Below are positions 8,575 through 18,306 of a stretch of DNA of 64,000 nt, piece after piece. The position numbers and the translations under genes are program-made. The notes beneath the pieces are model-generated. The model saw only the letters and a list, made by a program, of their open reading frames with translations. It did not search any database and had not been told where the DNA came from. Each line of letters begins with the position of its first letter. Position 1 is the stretch's first letter. Source of the DNA: Aliidiomarina minuta (GTDB lineage: Bacteria > Pseudomonadota > Gammaproteobacteria > Enterobacterales > Alteromonadaceae); contig NZ_PIPL01000001.1 in NCBI RefSeq assembly GCF_003987145.1, positions 682,001-746,000 on the forward strand, read 5' to 3'.

Positions 8575-10608
8575 ATGGCAGATAACAAACGACAAATTCT
8601 GGTTACCAGCGCCCTTCCCTATGCCAACGGCCCTATCCATATTGGCCATATGCTAGGTTACATTCAGGCTGATATCTGGGTACGTTTTCAGAAAATGTGC
8701 GGCCATGACGCTCACTTTGTATGCGCAGATGACGCGCATGGCACACCTATCATGCTTAAATCTCAACAACTAGGCATTACACCTGAAGCCATGATAGCGC
8801 AAATGAGCCAGGAGCATCAGGCCGATTTTTCCGATTTCGGGGTCAGTTTTGATCATTACCATTCAACCCATAGCGAAGAAAACCAGGAACTCGCCAGCCT
8901 GATTTATACGCGCCTGCGGGACAATGGGCATATTACAACACGCACCATTGAACAGTTATTTGATCCTGAACGGGAAATGTTCTTACCGGATCGTTTTGTA
9001 AAAGGCGAATGTCCGGACTGTGGCGCTGAAGATCAGTATGGCGATAACTGCGATGTCTGCGGTGCGGCCTATGCACCAACCGATTTAAAAAACCCACGCT
9101 CCGCCATATCAGGCGCAACGCCTGTCATTCGCGAATCCGAGCACTATTTCTTTGACCTGCCAGCTTTCGGCGACATGCTGCAAAAATGGACCCGTTCAGG
9201 CTCCTTACAGGAAGAAATGGCCAACAAACTGAATGAATGGTTTGAACAAGGCCTGCAGCAATGGGATATCAGTCGCGATGCCCCCTACTTTGGTTTTGAA
9301 ATCCCTGACGCACCGGGCAAATATTTCTACGTCTGGCTGGATGCCCCCATAGGCTACATGAGCAGTTTTAAAGCCTATTGCGCGAAGAGTAACCTTAACT
9401 TTGATGATTACTGGCAGGAAGACAGCAAAGCTGAGGTCTATCATTTTATTGGTAAAGACATTATTTATTTCCATAGCCTGTTCTGGCCGGCCATGCTCAA
9501 AGGCGCTCAGTTCCGCCAGCCAACGAACGTCTGGGCACACGGTTTTATTACGGTGAACGGTACTAAGATGTCAAAATCTAAAGGTACCTTTATTCAGGCG
9601 CGTACCTATCTGGATCATCTGAACCCGGAATACCTGCGCTATTATTTTGCAGCCAAGCTCAGCAGCCGCATTGACGATCTGGACCTGAACCTGACTGACT
9701 TTGCACAACGGGTAAACTCTGACCTGGTTGGTAAAGTGGTCAATATCGCCAGTCGTTGTGCCGGCTTTATCAGTAAAAAGTTTGATGCTCAATTATCCGA
9801 CACGGTTTCAGAGCCTGAGTTGCTGGCGCAGTTTCAAGACGCCGCCGATCGACTGGCTGACATGTACGAAAAACGCGAATTCTCCAGAGCTATGCGTGAA
9901 ATCATGGCGCTGGCCGACAAAGCCAATGAATACATAGCCATCAAAGAGCCCTGGCAGTTGATCAAAGACGAGAACAAACAACAGGACGTGCATGATATCT
10001 GCTCTATGGGCATCCACCTGTTCCGCTGTCTGATGGTCTATTTAAAGCCGGTAGTGCCCGAACTGGCCCAACAGGCTGAAACCTTTTTAAATGATCGTTT
10101 TACCTGGGACAGTGCTCAACAGGTGCTGACCGGTCATAAAATCAATAAATTTAAAGCCCTGCTACAGCGGGTGCCTATGGAAAAAGTTGAAGCCATGATT
10201 GAAGACTCAAAAGACAAAATGGCGGCCGCGGCAGCCCCTGCTGAAACGGTAAATCCGTATCTGTCTGAAGATCCGGTAAGCCCTGAAATTCAGTTTGACG
10301 ACTTCGCTAAAGTGGATTTACGAGTAGTTAAAATAGTCAACGCCGAACATGTTGAAGGCGCAGACAAACTGCTCAAGCTAACTTTAGATCTGGGTGGCGA
10401 GAGCCGTCAGGTTTTTGCCGGTGTCAAATCAGCCTACGAACCCGAAGCCTTAATTGGACAACTCACAGTCATGGTTGCCAACCTGGCCCCGCGTAAAATG
10501 CGTTTTGGTCTGTCAGAAGGCATGGTGCTGGCCGCAGGTCCCGGTGGTAAAAACATCTTTATCATGAATCCGCACGATGGTGCTGAACCTGGCATGCGGG
10601 TCAGTTAA
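8575..10608 (+). CDS. metG: methionyl-tRNA synthetase
   Basis: Charges tRNA-Met and initiator tRNA with methionine. The 677-residue class I synthetase shows the HIGH motif at residues 22-25 (PIHIGHMLGY), the zinc-knuckle cysteines CPDC...CDVC near residues 145-160, WLDAPIGYMSS for methionine binding, and the KMSKS loop at 331-335 (TKMSKSKGTF). An anticodon-binding helical domain follows. The C-terminal EMAPII/Trbp111-like domain (DDFAKVDLRVVKI...LAPRKMRFGLSEGM) permits dimerisation, as in E. coli MetG (677 residues). The stop codon overlaps the rlmI start by one base (TAATG), indicating translational coupling. Confidence 0.98.
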   Translation: MADNKRQILVTSALPYANGPIHIGHMLGYIQADIWVRFQKMCGHDAHFVCADDAHGTPIMLKSQQLGITPEAMIAQMSQEHQADFSDFGVSFDHYHSTHSEENQELASLIYTRLRDNGHITTRTIEQLFDPEREMFLPDRFVKGECPDCGAEDQYGDNCDVCGAAYAPTDLKNPRSAISGATPVIRESEHYFFDLPAFGDMLQKWTRSGSLQEEMANKLNEWFEQGLQQWDISRDAPYFGFEIPDAPGKYFYVWLDAPIGYMSSFKAYCAKSNLNFDDYWQEDSKAEVYHFIGKDIIYFHSLFWPAMLKGAQFRQPTNVWAHGFITVNGTKMSKSKGTFIQARTYLDHLNPEYLRYYFAAKLSSRIDDLDLNLTDFAQRVNSDLVGKVVNIASRCAGFISKKFDAQLSDTVSEPELLAQFQDAADRLADMYEKREFSRAMREIMALADKANEYIAIKEPWQLIKDENKQQDVHDICSMGIHLFRCLMVYLKPVVPELAQQAETFLNDRFTWDSAQQVLTGHKINKFKALLQRVPMEKVEAMIEDSKDKMAAAAAPAETVNPYLSEDPVSPEIQFDDFAKVDLRVVKIVNAEHVEGADKLLKLTLDLGGESRQVFAGVKSAYEPEALIGQLTVMVANLAPRKMRFGLSEGMVLAAGPGGKNIFIMNPHDGAEPGMRVS

Positions 10609-11795
10609 TGGCCGGTCAACTGATTATCAAGCAGGGCAAAGAAAAAGCCCTGCGCCGGCGCCATCCCTGGGTATTTACCGGAGCCGTGCATAAAATCAAA
10701 GGCAAACCCGGACTCGGCGATACCGTAGAACTGGTTGATCAAAAAGGCGACTTCCTGGGTCGCGCCGCCTATTCGCCGCATTCGCAGATATGCGCACGGG
10801 TGTGGAGCTTCGACGCCGCGGAAGACATCGATGATGCTTTTTTCCTGCGCCGCATAGAACGCGCTAAAGCCCTGCGTACAGCGCTGATACCGGCTGCGAC
10901 CACAGCTTATCGGCTGATTGCTGGTGAATCTGACGGCCTGCCCGGTGTCACCATTGATATCTATGCCAACTGGATCGTCTGCCAGCTTTTATCTGCAGGT
11001 GCCGATGTTCAGCGCGGCAGCATTCTGAACGCCCTGAAAGCCCTCTACCCTGATTTTAGTATTTATGAGCGCTCAGATGTTGATGTACGTAAAAAAGAAG
11101 GACTGGAGCCAGTCACAGGACTGCTGCACGGCAATCAACAACCTGAGCCCCTGATCATTGAAGAAAACGGGCTCAAGCTTTGGGTCGATATCCAGAAGGG
11201 TCATAAAACCGGCTACTACCTGGATCAAAGAGACGCCCGGCAATCAATTAAAAAATACTGCCAGGACAAAAGCGTGTTGAACTGCTTTAGCTATACTGGT
11301 GGTTTTGGTCTCTACGCAGCCTCGGCTGGCGCCAGTGCTGTGACCAATATAGATATGTCTCAGTCCGCGCTGGATATCGCGCAGCAGAATTTAGAGCTTA
11401 ATGAGTTACAGACACCCGTCGAACACACTCAGGGCGATGTCTTTAAGTTATTAAGAGAATATCAGCAACAAGAGCGACGCTTTGACGTCATAGTGCTGGA
11501 TCCGCCTAAATTTGTTGACTCTAAAGCCAGCCTGACCCGTGCCTGTCGTGGTTATAAGGATATCAACCGCCTTGCCGCAGAACTCCTGGCTCCTGAAGGC
11601 ATACTCTTAACTTTCTCCTGTTCTGGCCTGCTCAGCACTGAGCTGTTTCAGAAAGTCGTCGCAGACGGAGCCCTGGATGCAGGTCGTGATATGCATATCA
11701 TAGAGCGTCTGTTCCAGGCACCGGATCATCCGGTCAGCATGCCTTATCCGGAAGGTTTGTATTTAAAAGGATTTATATTAAGAGCCCGGGACTGA
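10608..11795 (+). CDS. rlmI: 23S rRNA (cytosine-1962-C5)-methyltransferase RlmI
   Basis: RlmI uses SAM to make m5C1962 in 23S rRNA. The 395-residue protein has an N-terminal PUA domain (KALRRRHPWVFTGAV), a central linker domain (YERSDVDVRKKEGL, then QKGHKTGYYLDQRDAR), and a Rossmann methyltransferase domain. That domain shows motif I VLNCFSYTGGFGLYAA, motif IV VLDPPKF, and a FSCSG segment carrying the conserved cysteine. Length matches E. coli RlmI (396). Translation is probably coupled to metG through the overlapping TAATG. It is convergent with the efflux genes and ends at a shared terminator. Confidence 0.95.
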   Translation: MAGQLIIKQGKEKALRRRHPWVFTGAVHKIKGKPGLGDTVELVDQKGDFLGRAAYSPHSQICARVWSFDAAEDIDDAFFLRRIERAKALRTALIPAATTAYRLIAGESDGLPGVTIDIYANWIVCQLLSAGADVQRGSILNALKALYPDFSIYERSDVDVRKKEGLEPVTGLLHGNQQPEPLIIEENGLKLWVDIQKGHKTGYYLDQRDARQSIKKYCQDKSVLNCFSYTGGFGLYAASAGASAVTNIDMSQSALDIAQQNLELNELQTPVEHTQGDVFKLLREYQQQERRFDVIVLDPPKFVDSKASLTRACRGYKDINRLAAELLAPEGILLTFSCSGLLSTELFQKVVADGALDAGRDMHIIERLFQAPDHPVSMPYPEGLYLKGFILRARD

Positions 11796-11823
11796 AGCAA
11801 GAACATTCGCAGTAAATATAAAT

Positions 11824-11854
11824 AGAAAGGTCGCAAATAAGCGACCTTTCTTTT
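11824..11854. terminator. bidirectional rho-independent terminator
   Basis: AGAAAGGTCGC and GCGACCTTTCT form an 11-bp stem with a 6-base loop and a T-run on both strands. It separates rlmI from the convergent outer-membrane factor gene. Confidence 0.9.
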
Positions 11855-11867
11855 AACTACAGGTTAA

Positions 11868-13307
11868 CTAACCTTCAGAGACATACTCATCAGCATCAGG
11901 TTCATTCCAGCCACCACCCATAGCTTTAAATAATGAAGCTGAGGCAATTAAACGATCACTCACTGCATCGCTCAGGTTCATCTCTGCATTCATCAGCTCG
12001 CGTCGCGCATTGAGTAACTCATAAAAACCAATAGCACCTAATTCGTACTGAATTTCAGCCATTTCTACCGTTTCCCGGATAGCATCCGTCTGACGACGAA
12101 TCGCCGCTACCCGTTGCTCTGAGTTCTGATAAAGCGTTAAAGCGTCCCGTACATCACGAAAAGCACTGGTTACGGCCATCTGATATTCAATCTGCGCTTG
12201 TGCACTTTGGGCTTCTGCGCTCTCTACATTCGCCCGTCGGCGCCCGAAATCAAAGATAGGCCCTGCCAGGCCAGCCCCCAGACTCCAGGTTTCTGACGAA
12301 GATGTAAAAAGATCGCTGGTATCCAGCGCCGCTGTGCCTATCATGGCATTCAGGTTAAGACTCGGCCAACGTTCAGCCATAGCCACACCGACCTGAGCGT
12401 TGGCCGCGATCATTGACGACTCCGCTGCTCTGACATCAGGCCGTCGCTGCAATAGCTCAGACGGCATTACCGCAGGCACATCATCGGGCAACTGAATATC
12501 CGCTAAACGGCTATCGCCAAAATCCATTTCCAGAAGTAATTCTTCAGCGGAGTAACCAACCAACATCGCCAATGCACTTTGCAAGGTATGTACCTGCTGC
12601 CTTAACTCAGGTAATAAAGCCTGAGTCCCTGCCAGCTCAGCTCGCGCCTGACGAATACTTAAAGGATCGCTGGCGCCACTGGCGTCACGATATTCTTCAA
12701 GCTGCAAGGTTTCCCGTCTCGATTCCAATGTATCCAGGCCAGTGGCGTACTGCTGTTCCGCGGCTCGCAGATTGAAGTAGGTAGTTACCACTTCAGTTAC
12801 CAGATTCAGACGCACCGCTTCAGTGCCGTACAATGAGCCTTCAAGTTGGGCAATCGCCGACTCGCGCTGGCGTGCAACACGACCCCAGAGATCCAGTTCA
12901 TAACTCAATACACCGGACACAGCGAACTGATTGCGCGGCGCGCCTCCGCCCAATTCGGGTGGAAATATACCGGCAGGTTGTTGTTCCCGGGTAGCGTCCG
13001 CCTGCGCACTTAAAGAAGGCCAGCGGTTAGCATTGCTCAGCCCCAGCTGAGCACGGGCCTGTTCAATACGTTGCAGTTGCAACTGCAGCTCCAGATTGTC
13101 ATCCAGAGCGCGTTCGACTAATGCCGTTAACGCTGGGTCCTCAAAACGAGTCCACCACTGTTGCCAGGATTGCTGCTGCTCAGAGGACTGTTCCAGCTGT
13201 TCAGGCCAGTGCTCAGGCAATTCCATTTCCTGCGCCTGGTAATCAGGCCCCATGGCACAACCACTGAGTAGTATAGCTAGCGTTGCTGCGATAATTGATT
13301 TATGCAT
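11868..13307 (-). CDS. RND efflux outer-membrane factor, OprM/NodT-type lipoprotein
   Basis: The outer-membrane channel of a tripartite drug-efflux pump, 479 residues. The N-terminus is a lipoprotein signal with lipobox LLSGC followed by AMGPDYQ, as in OprM-class channels. Two homologous outer-membrane-efflux (TolC-like) repeats follow, with long coiled-coil helices (LQLQRIEQARAQLGLSNANRWPSL; VGVAMAERWPSLNL, LLQRRPDVRAAE). Translation probably starts at the ATG at 13307, which overlaps the pump gene stop by 8 bases. A longer in-frame reading into the pump gene lacks a signal peptide. It is the last gene of a tetR-adaptor-pump-channel operon, so this system carries its own channel and need not rely on a distant TolC. 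Confidence 0.92.
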   Translation of the reverse strand: MHKSIIAATLAILLSGCAMGPDYQAQEMELPEHWPEQLEQSSEQQQSWQQWWTRFEDPALTALVERALDDNLELQLQLQRIEQARAQLGLSNANRWPSLSAQADATREQQPAGIFPPELGGGAPRNQFAVSGVLSYELDLWGRVARQRESAIAQLEGSLYGTEAVRLNLVTEVVTTYFNLRAAEQQYATGLDTLESRRETLQLEEYRDASGASDPLSIRQARAELAGTQALLPELRQQVHTLQSALAMLVGYSAEELLLEMDFGDSRLADIQLPDDVPAVMPSELLQRRPDVRAAESSMIAANAQVGVAMAERWPSLNLNAMIGTAALDTSDLFTSSSETWSLGAGLAGPIFDFGRRRANVESAEAQSAQAQIEYQMAVTSAFRDVRDALTLYQNSEQRVAAIRRQTDAIRETVEMAEIQYELGAIGFYELLNARRELMNAEMNLSDAVSDRLIASASLFKAMGGGWNEPDADEYVSEG

Positions 13308-16300
13308 TCTGAGTGCCTCCCTTACGTTCTGAACGCCAGTTTGACAGGTCTTCAAACAGCTTATAGCCCAGTGGTACAAAAAGTAGCGCCAGAGTACTGG
13401 CTGCCAGCATGCCGCCAACCACTACAGTACCTATTTCCTGACGACTGGCTGCACCGGCGCCCGTTGCAAATACCAATGGCAAGGTACCAATAATAAAGGT
13501 CATAGCCGTCATCAGAATGGCACGGAAACGCTGACGTGCTGCTGCGATAGCGGCCTCTGTTGAGCTCATGCCCTCTTTACGGTTTTGGGCCGCAAATTCG
13601 ACAATAAGAATGGCGTTCTTAGCCGCCAGACCTATTAACACCAGCAGCCCCACCTGGAAATACACATCGTTAGGGAAGCCTCTCAATAAAGAAGCCCCCG
13701 CGGCACCTAACACACCAAAAGGTATAGCAGTAGCAACTGCCAGGGGCAGTGTAATACGCTCATACTGAGCCACCAGGATCAGGAACACCATCAGCAAACC
13801 AAGACCGAAGGCAGCACCACCGGCACCAGCTGCTTCATCCAGCTGGAAGGCTTCACCAATCCAGCCTAACTGGATATTGGCAGAACCGTTCTCTTCAGCC
13901 ACCACCTGCTCTAAAGCATCTTTTGCCTGACCTGTGGTGAAACCAGGCGCTGGATCGGCCATGATTTTAGCCGCAGAGAAGATATTAAAGCGGTTAATGA
14001 TGTCCGCACCACTGATCCGTTCCACGGATAACAGTGAACTCAGAGGTACCATAATCCCCTGCTCTGAACGGACAAATACATGGCGTAGATCATCAGGCTG
14101 AGTACGATATTCGCCTTTCGCCTGCACGTTGACCTGCCACAAACGACCTGAGTAAGTGAAATCATTCACATACAAAGAGCCTAATGTGCTTTGCAAGGTA
14201 CTAAAGACATTGTCCAGAGTGACGCCCATAGCCAGTGCTTTCTCACGATCTACTTCTATGTGATAGCGTGGAATACTGGTATCCAGAGTAGTTCGGGCGT
14301 TAATAAGTTCAGGTCTTGCATTGGCAGCCGCGGCCACCCGTTGTGCGATGGCTTCAACTTCCTGAGGCGTAGACTGTTCACGCACCTGAAGGTAACCTTC
14401 AACCCCTCCGGTCAATGACAATCCCTGAATAGGAGGCGGCACAAAAGCCAACACATTGGCTTCCTGTACACCAAATCCCATACCCATAACACGTTGAGTA
14501 ATGGCCTGTGCATGTTGCTCGGCGCTGCCTCGCTCAGACCAGTCAGTGAGATTGATGAAACCCGCCATGGTATTGCTTCGCAGTGTACTGGCAATAATGT
14601 CAAAACCAGCAAATGAAGTGAAATCCTGCACTTCATCCATAGCTAATAGTTGCTCAGACAAGCTGTTACGCACTTCTTCAGTGCGACTCAACGACGATAC
14701 TGCAGGTAACTGAGCGTATAACATAGCAACACCCTGATCTTCCTGAGGTACCAGACTGCCAGGCATACGGGTTAACAAAAATACAGCCAACACTGAACTC
14801 AATGCAAACAGACCTACACCGATAATCCAGTGATGAATCAACCAGCTCACAGTGCCCACAAAACCATTGGTTAAACGTTCAAAACCACGGTTGAATATCT
14901 GAAACGGCTTAGAAACCTCTCGTTTCTGACCATCCAGAAAGAGTGCGCACATAGCCGGTGTTAAGGTCAATGCGACCACACCTGAAACCACTACAGAAAC
15001 GGCAATGGTCACTGCGAATTGCCGATAGAGTTCGCCACTCAAACCACCGAGGAAAGCAACTGGCGCAAATACCGCAACCAGCACCAGCGTCGATGAAACT
15101 ACAGCACCAGACACCTGTTTCATGGTTTCAACCGCAGCGTCACGCGCTTTCATGCCTTTTTCAGAAATCAGGCGTTCAACGTTTTCCATTACGATAATGG
15201 CGTTGTCCACCACAATACCAATCGCGAGTACCAACCCAAACAAAGTCAGCATATTGATAGAAAAGCCCATCAATTGCATACCTGCAAAGGTACCAATAAG
15301 AGACACAGGTATAGCCGCCACCGGAATCAAAGTAGCGCGGAAACGTTGTAGGAATAAGAAGGTAACCAGCACCACCAGTAATACTGCAATCAGTAAAGTA
15401 GTGACCACCTCTTTCACTGAGATTTCGATAAACTCTGTGGTGTCATATGGGATATAAAAATCAATGCCTTCAGGAAAGCGTGAACGCATATCTTCCAACG
15501 CGGTACGTACACCAGCAGCAGTCTCCAACGCATTCGCGCCGGGCTGCAGGAATATACCCATAGGGACCGCAGGCTGACCATTATAGACCGCCGAGAAATC
15601 ATAATTCTGCGAACCTAACTCAACATCAGCTACGTCTCGCAGGCGCAGTGAAGCGCCCTGTTCATCAGAACGTAAAATGATATTTTCAAATTCTTCGGGT
15701 TCGCTCAACTGGGTACTGGTGGTCGCACTATAAGTAAAAGCCTGACCTTCTGGCGCCGGGTTTGCTCCGAAACGACCTGCCGCATACTGCCGATTCTGTG
15801 AACCTATAGCGGCCGCAATATCAGCAGGATTTAAGCCGTGCTCTGCGAGTTTCGCCGGATCCGTCCAGATACGCATGGAATAATCGTCAGGTCCGAACAA
15901 AGAGGCATCGCCCACACCCGGTAAGCGTGACAATTCGTCCAGGACATTGATTAACGCATAATTACTAAGATCGAGCGTTCGCTGGGAATCATCCGGAGAG
16001 AAAAGCACCGGAACCATAAGAATATTGGTCGACTGCGACTGGACCTGAACACCAAGATCGCGAACAATTTGGGGTAAACGTGAAAGTGCCGCCTGAACCC
16101 GGTTATTGACGTTAATCTCAGCCTGATCCGGGTCGGTGCCCATGGCAAAAGAAACGGAAATCTGCAGCATGCCAGCATCACTGCTGGTCGACTCCATATA
16201 CAGCATGTCATCAACACCGTTAATTTCCTGCTCCAACGGCGCAGCCACGGCCTCTGCCAGGACCTCGGCACTCGCGCCGGGATAGATAGCATTCACAACA

Positions 16301-16428
16301 ACCTGAGGAGGAACTACATCCGGATATTGCTCAATAGGCAAGGCCCGTAAAGCGACCACACCCATCAACATAATAATAATTGAAATAACCGATGCAAAGA
16401 GTGGACGGTCAATGAAAAAACGTAACAT
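13300..16428 (-). CDS. RND multidrug efflux permease, HAE1 family (AcrB/MexB-like)
   Basis: The inner-membrane proton/drug antiporter of the pump, 1042 residues, with the usual twelve helices and two large periplasmic loops. Landmarks are MLRFFIDRPLFASVISIIIML at the N-terminus, the porter motif EQYPDVVPPQVVV, and the TM10 segment GLAAKNAILIVEFA carrying the relay lysine. The TM4 motif reads IGIVVDNAIIVMENVE: D408 is present, but the next residue, Asp408 of E. coli AcrB, is asparagine here (codon at 15202-15204). Both aspartates are needed in AcrB, so this is a point to check. The start codon directly follows the adaptor stop, and the 3' end overlaps the channel gene. Confidence 0.95.
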   Translation of the reverse strand: MLRFFIDRPLFASVISIIIMLMGVVALRALPIEQYPDVVPPQVVVNAIYPGASAEVLAEAVAAPLEQEINGVDDMLYMESTSSDAGMLQISVSFAMGTDPDQAEINVNNRVQAALSRLPQIVRDLGVQVQSQSTNILMVPVLFSPDDSQRTLDLSNYALINVLDELSRLPGVGDASLFGPDDYSMRIWTDPAKLAEHGLNPADIAAAIGSQNRQYAAGRFGANPAPEGQAFTYSATTSTQLSEPEEFENIILRSDEQGASLRLRDVADVELGSQNYDFSAVYNGQPAVPMGIFLQPGANALETAAGVRTALEDMRSRFPEGIDFYIPYDTTEFIEISVKEVVTTLLIAVLLVVLVTFLFLQRFRATLIPVAAIPVSLIGTFAGMQLMGFSINMLTLFGLVLAIGIVVDNAIIVMENVERLISEKGMKARDAAVETMKQVSGAVVSSTLVLVAVFAPVAFLGGLSGELYRQFAVTIAVSVVVSGVVALTLTPAMCALFLDGQKREVSKPFQIFNRGFERLTNGFVGTVSWLIHHWIIGVGLFALSSVLAVFLLTRMPGSLVPQEDQGVAMLYAQLPAVSSLSRTEEVRNSLSEQLLAMDEVQDFTSFAGFDIIASTLRSNTMAGFINLTDWSERGSAEQHAQAITQRVMGMGFGVQEANVLAFVPPPIQGLSLTGGVEGYLQVREQSTPQEVEAIAQRVAAAANARPELINARTTLDTSIPRYHIEVDREKALAMGVTLDNVFSTLQSTLGSLYVNDFTYSGRLWQVNVQAKGEYRTQPDDLRHVFVRSEQGIMVPLSSLLSVERISGADIINRFNIFSAAKIMADPAPGFTTGQAKDALEQVVAEENGSANIQLGWIGEAFQLDEAAGAGGAAFGLGLLMVFLILVAQYERITLPLAVATAIPFGVLGAAGASLLRGFPNDVYFQVGLLVLIGLAAKNAILIVEFAAQNRKEGMSSTEAAIAAARQRFRAILMTAMTFIIGTLPLVFATGAGAASRQEIGTVVVGGMLAASTLALLFVPLGYKLFEDLSNWRSERKGGTQNA

Positions 16429-17574
16429 TTAACCCTCCTCGCTACTGTTATCATTCACCGCAATAGATGCACCATCAGCTATGCCTGCAATCCCATTGAC
16501 AATAAGTTCATCGCCTTCACTTAAGCCATCAAGAACCAGTTGCTTGCCATCAACCACAGGTCCGAGTTGAACCAGCTGCGCACGGGCCGTATCACCATCA
16601 CGCAAAAATACCTGAGCGCCTTCGGGGCCCTGGTTAACTGCAGAAGGTTCAATCAGGAAAATATCGCTATAATCACTCAACACCACTCGCACACGGATAA
16701 ACTGGCCAGGGATAAGCGCTCCTTCAGAGTTATCAAACTCAGCGCGCATGGACACACTGGCCGACGCTGCATCAACCCGAGGGTCGATAAAATTAATACG
16801 CCCTACTTCAGTGTATTCAGTGCCATCCGGCAAAATCGCCCAGGCCTGACGCATCAGGTCCTGCTTCGACTCCTCGCGTCTTTGGGTGCGCTGCTGATAG
16901 GCATCATTTTCCGGCACTGAAAAATGCACTCGTATAGGATCCGTCTGCGTCACATGAGTGAGTGAGGTACCCGACTGGATTAAATTACCTTCGGAAATAT
17001 TCTCCATGCCAGCAATACCAGAGACCGGCGCTTCTACGCGGGTATAGCGCAGATTCCGTTGCGCATCCGCCAGTGCCGCTTCAGCACGTTCGATACGCGC
17101 CTGAGCGGCGTCTCTGTTACTTCTTGCCTGCTCGTAATCACGTTGGCTGACCGCGTTGCGCTCATACAGACCTGACACACGATCCCATTCACTTTGTGCC
17201 TGACGGTTTGCGGAACGCGCATCAGTAAGCTCGGCCCGGGCTGAACTTACCTGGATTTCATAAGGTTCAGGGTCAATCTGAAATAAGGTCTGTCCTTCTT
17301 CAACAAAGGAACCTTCCTCATAACGACGTTCTTTTAAAATGCCAGCAACCTGAGCGCTGATTTCTACTTCCCTTGCACCTCGCACACGACCTGCGTAAGT
17401 CCCGTAGTGCGTCAGATCTTCAGCACTGACTTGCGTCACCGTTACTGGAGCCGGCGGCATCTGCTGCCCTTGCTGCTGAGGATCGCCACCACAGGCCGCT
17501 AACAACGCAAGAACACTTATACCTGTCACAGATCGAAATACAAAACGACCTGAAAATACATTACCAACTTTCAT
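16429..17574 (-). CDS. RND efflux periplasmic adaptor lipoprotein (membrane fusion protein, AcrA-like)
   Basis: Links the pump to the outer-membrane channel. The 381-residue protein begins at the ATG at 17574, with GGAG 8 bases upstream; a GTG three codons earlier lacks proper spacing. The lipobox is LALLAAC. Domains in order are the lipoyl/biotinyl halves (GRVRGAREVEISAQVAGIL...VEEGQTLFQIDP), the helical hairpin coiled coil (residues about 100-175), and the beta-barrel and membrane-proximal domains (DGTEYTEVGRINFIDPRVD, LIPGQFIRVRV, VNGIAGIADG). It follows the first TetR gene after about 50 bases and abuts the pump gene. Confidence 0.94.
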   Translation of the reverse strand: MKVGNVFSGRFVFRSVTGISVLALLAACGGDPQQQGQQMPPAPVTVTQVSAEDLTHYGTYAGRVRGAREVEISAQVAGILKERRYEEGSFVEEGQTLFQIDPEPYEIQVSSARAELTDARSANRQAQSEWDRVSGLYERNAVSQRDYEQARSNRDAAQARIERAEAALADAQRNLRYTRVEAPVSGIAGMENISEGNLIQSGTSLTHVTQTDPIRVHFSVPENDAYQQRTQRREESKQDLMRQAWAILPDGTEYTEVGRINFIDPRVDAASASVSMRAEFDNSEGALIPGQFIRVRVVLSDYSDIFLIEPSAVNQGPEGAQVFLRDGDTARAQLVQLGPVVDGKQLVLDGLSEGDELIVNGIAGIADGASIAVNDNSSEEG

Positions 17575-17623
17575 TAAAAACACTCCATTAAACTTGTAAA
17601 TCCTTCAAAATAAGTACTCGGTA

Positions 17624-18238
17624 TTATTTATGCTGCAAAATACCCTGAACATAGAAATCGAAAATAACCTCCAGACTTTCGCTGGAAGATTTTTTATTAA
17701 ATGGCAAATCATGCAAAATGACGGCTCCATGCATGAGATCCGCGCAGACATCCCGCATGTCTTCTACGCTGATATCGCGCACCGGGTAAGCCGCTTTAAT
17801 ATCAGAGAATAGATGCAGCCAGTCATCCCGGTTTTCAGATACACGCATGAAATAAACAGATTGTGTTTTATCGCGAAACTCCGCCCGCTCCTGAGCAAAT
17901 AACTCAAGCACCTCGGGATTATCTTCGAAAAAACACATATGAGCTTTCATCACCAGCCGCAAACGGGCTAAAGGGTCAGTTTCTGCGTCATGGGCTTTTT
18001 CCATAATGCAACGAAGCATATCCAGCTTTTCATGCAGAACAGACTTAAAAAGCTCTTCTTTACTGGGGAAATATCGATAAACGGTGCCTTTGCCAACCCC
18101 CGCTTTATCCGCGATCACCTGCATATCTGCCGCCTGATAACCGCACTTTGAAAAAATTTTCGCCGCCGCTTCCAGTATTTCATGCTGCCGCTCTTCAGCC
18201 GGTTTATGCACCCGCTTGCCTTTACACCCTACAACCAT
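17624..18238 (-). CDS. TetR-family repressor, probable regulator of the RND efflux operon
   Basis: A 204-residue TetR-family protein. The N-terminal helix-turn-helix is clear: ILEAAAKIFSKCGYQAADM, then IADKAGVGKGTVYRYFPSKEELF. The C-terminal ligand-binding domain is divergent, as usual; its FKSVLHEKLD...FFEDNPEVLELFAQER region is like efflux-associated members. It is the first gene of the run tetR-adaptor-pump-channel. A near-perfect palindrome, ACGGACTGGTCAGTCC, lies about 20 bases before its ATG and just downstream of a TATAAT -10. Auto-repression of the whole operon, relieved by a drug or lipid ligand, is therefore the likely circuit. The inducing ligand cannot be inferred. Confidence 0.88.
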   Translation of the reverse strand: MVVGCKGKRVHKPAEERQHEILEAAAKIFSKCGYQAADMQVIADKAGVGKGTVYRYFPSKEELFKSVLHEKLDMLRCIMEKAHDAETDPLARLRLVMKAHMCFFEDNPEVLELFAQERAEFRDKTQSVYFMRVSENRDDWLHLFSDIKAAYPVRDISVEDMRDVCADLMHGAVILHDLPFNKKSSSESLEVIFDFYVQGILQHK

Positions 18239-18258
18239 TTTACAACAAACCTCAATAG

Positions 18259-18274
18259 ACGGACTGGTCAGTCC
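18259..18274 (+). promoter_or_regulatory. TetR-type operator 1 (ACGGACTGGTCAGTCC)
   Basis: Arms GGACTG and CAGTCC flank a 2-base centre, extended by one further CG pair. It lies between the -10 of the efflux operon and the tetR start, where a bound repressor would block initiation. The same 16-mer with one mismatch recurs upstream of the second TetR gene. Confidence 0.75.
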
Positions 18275-18277
18275 GAA

Positions 18278-18306
18278 ATTATATAGGACTAAGCATATTC
18301 AAGCAA
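18278..18306 (-). promoter_or_regulatory. probable sigma-70 promoter of the tetR-efflux operon
   Basis: On the reverse strand a consensus -10 TATAAT (18278-18283) follows a weak -35 TTGCTT (18301-18306) after 17 bases. The -35 lies inside the 3' end of the upstream TetR gene. Operator 1 starts 3 bases downstream of the -10. Confidence 0.6.
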
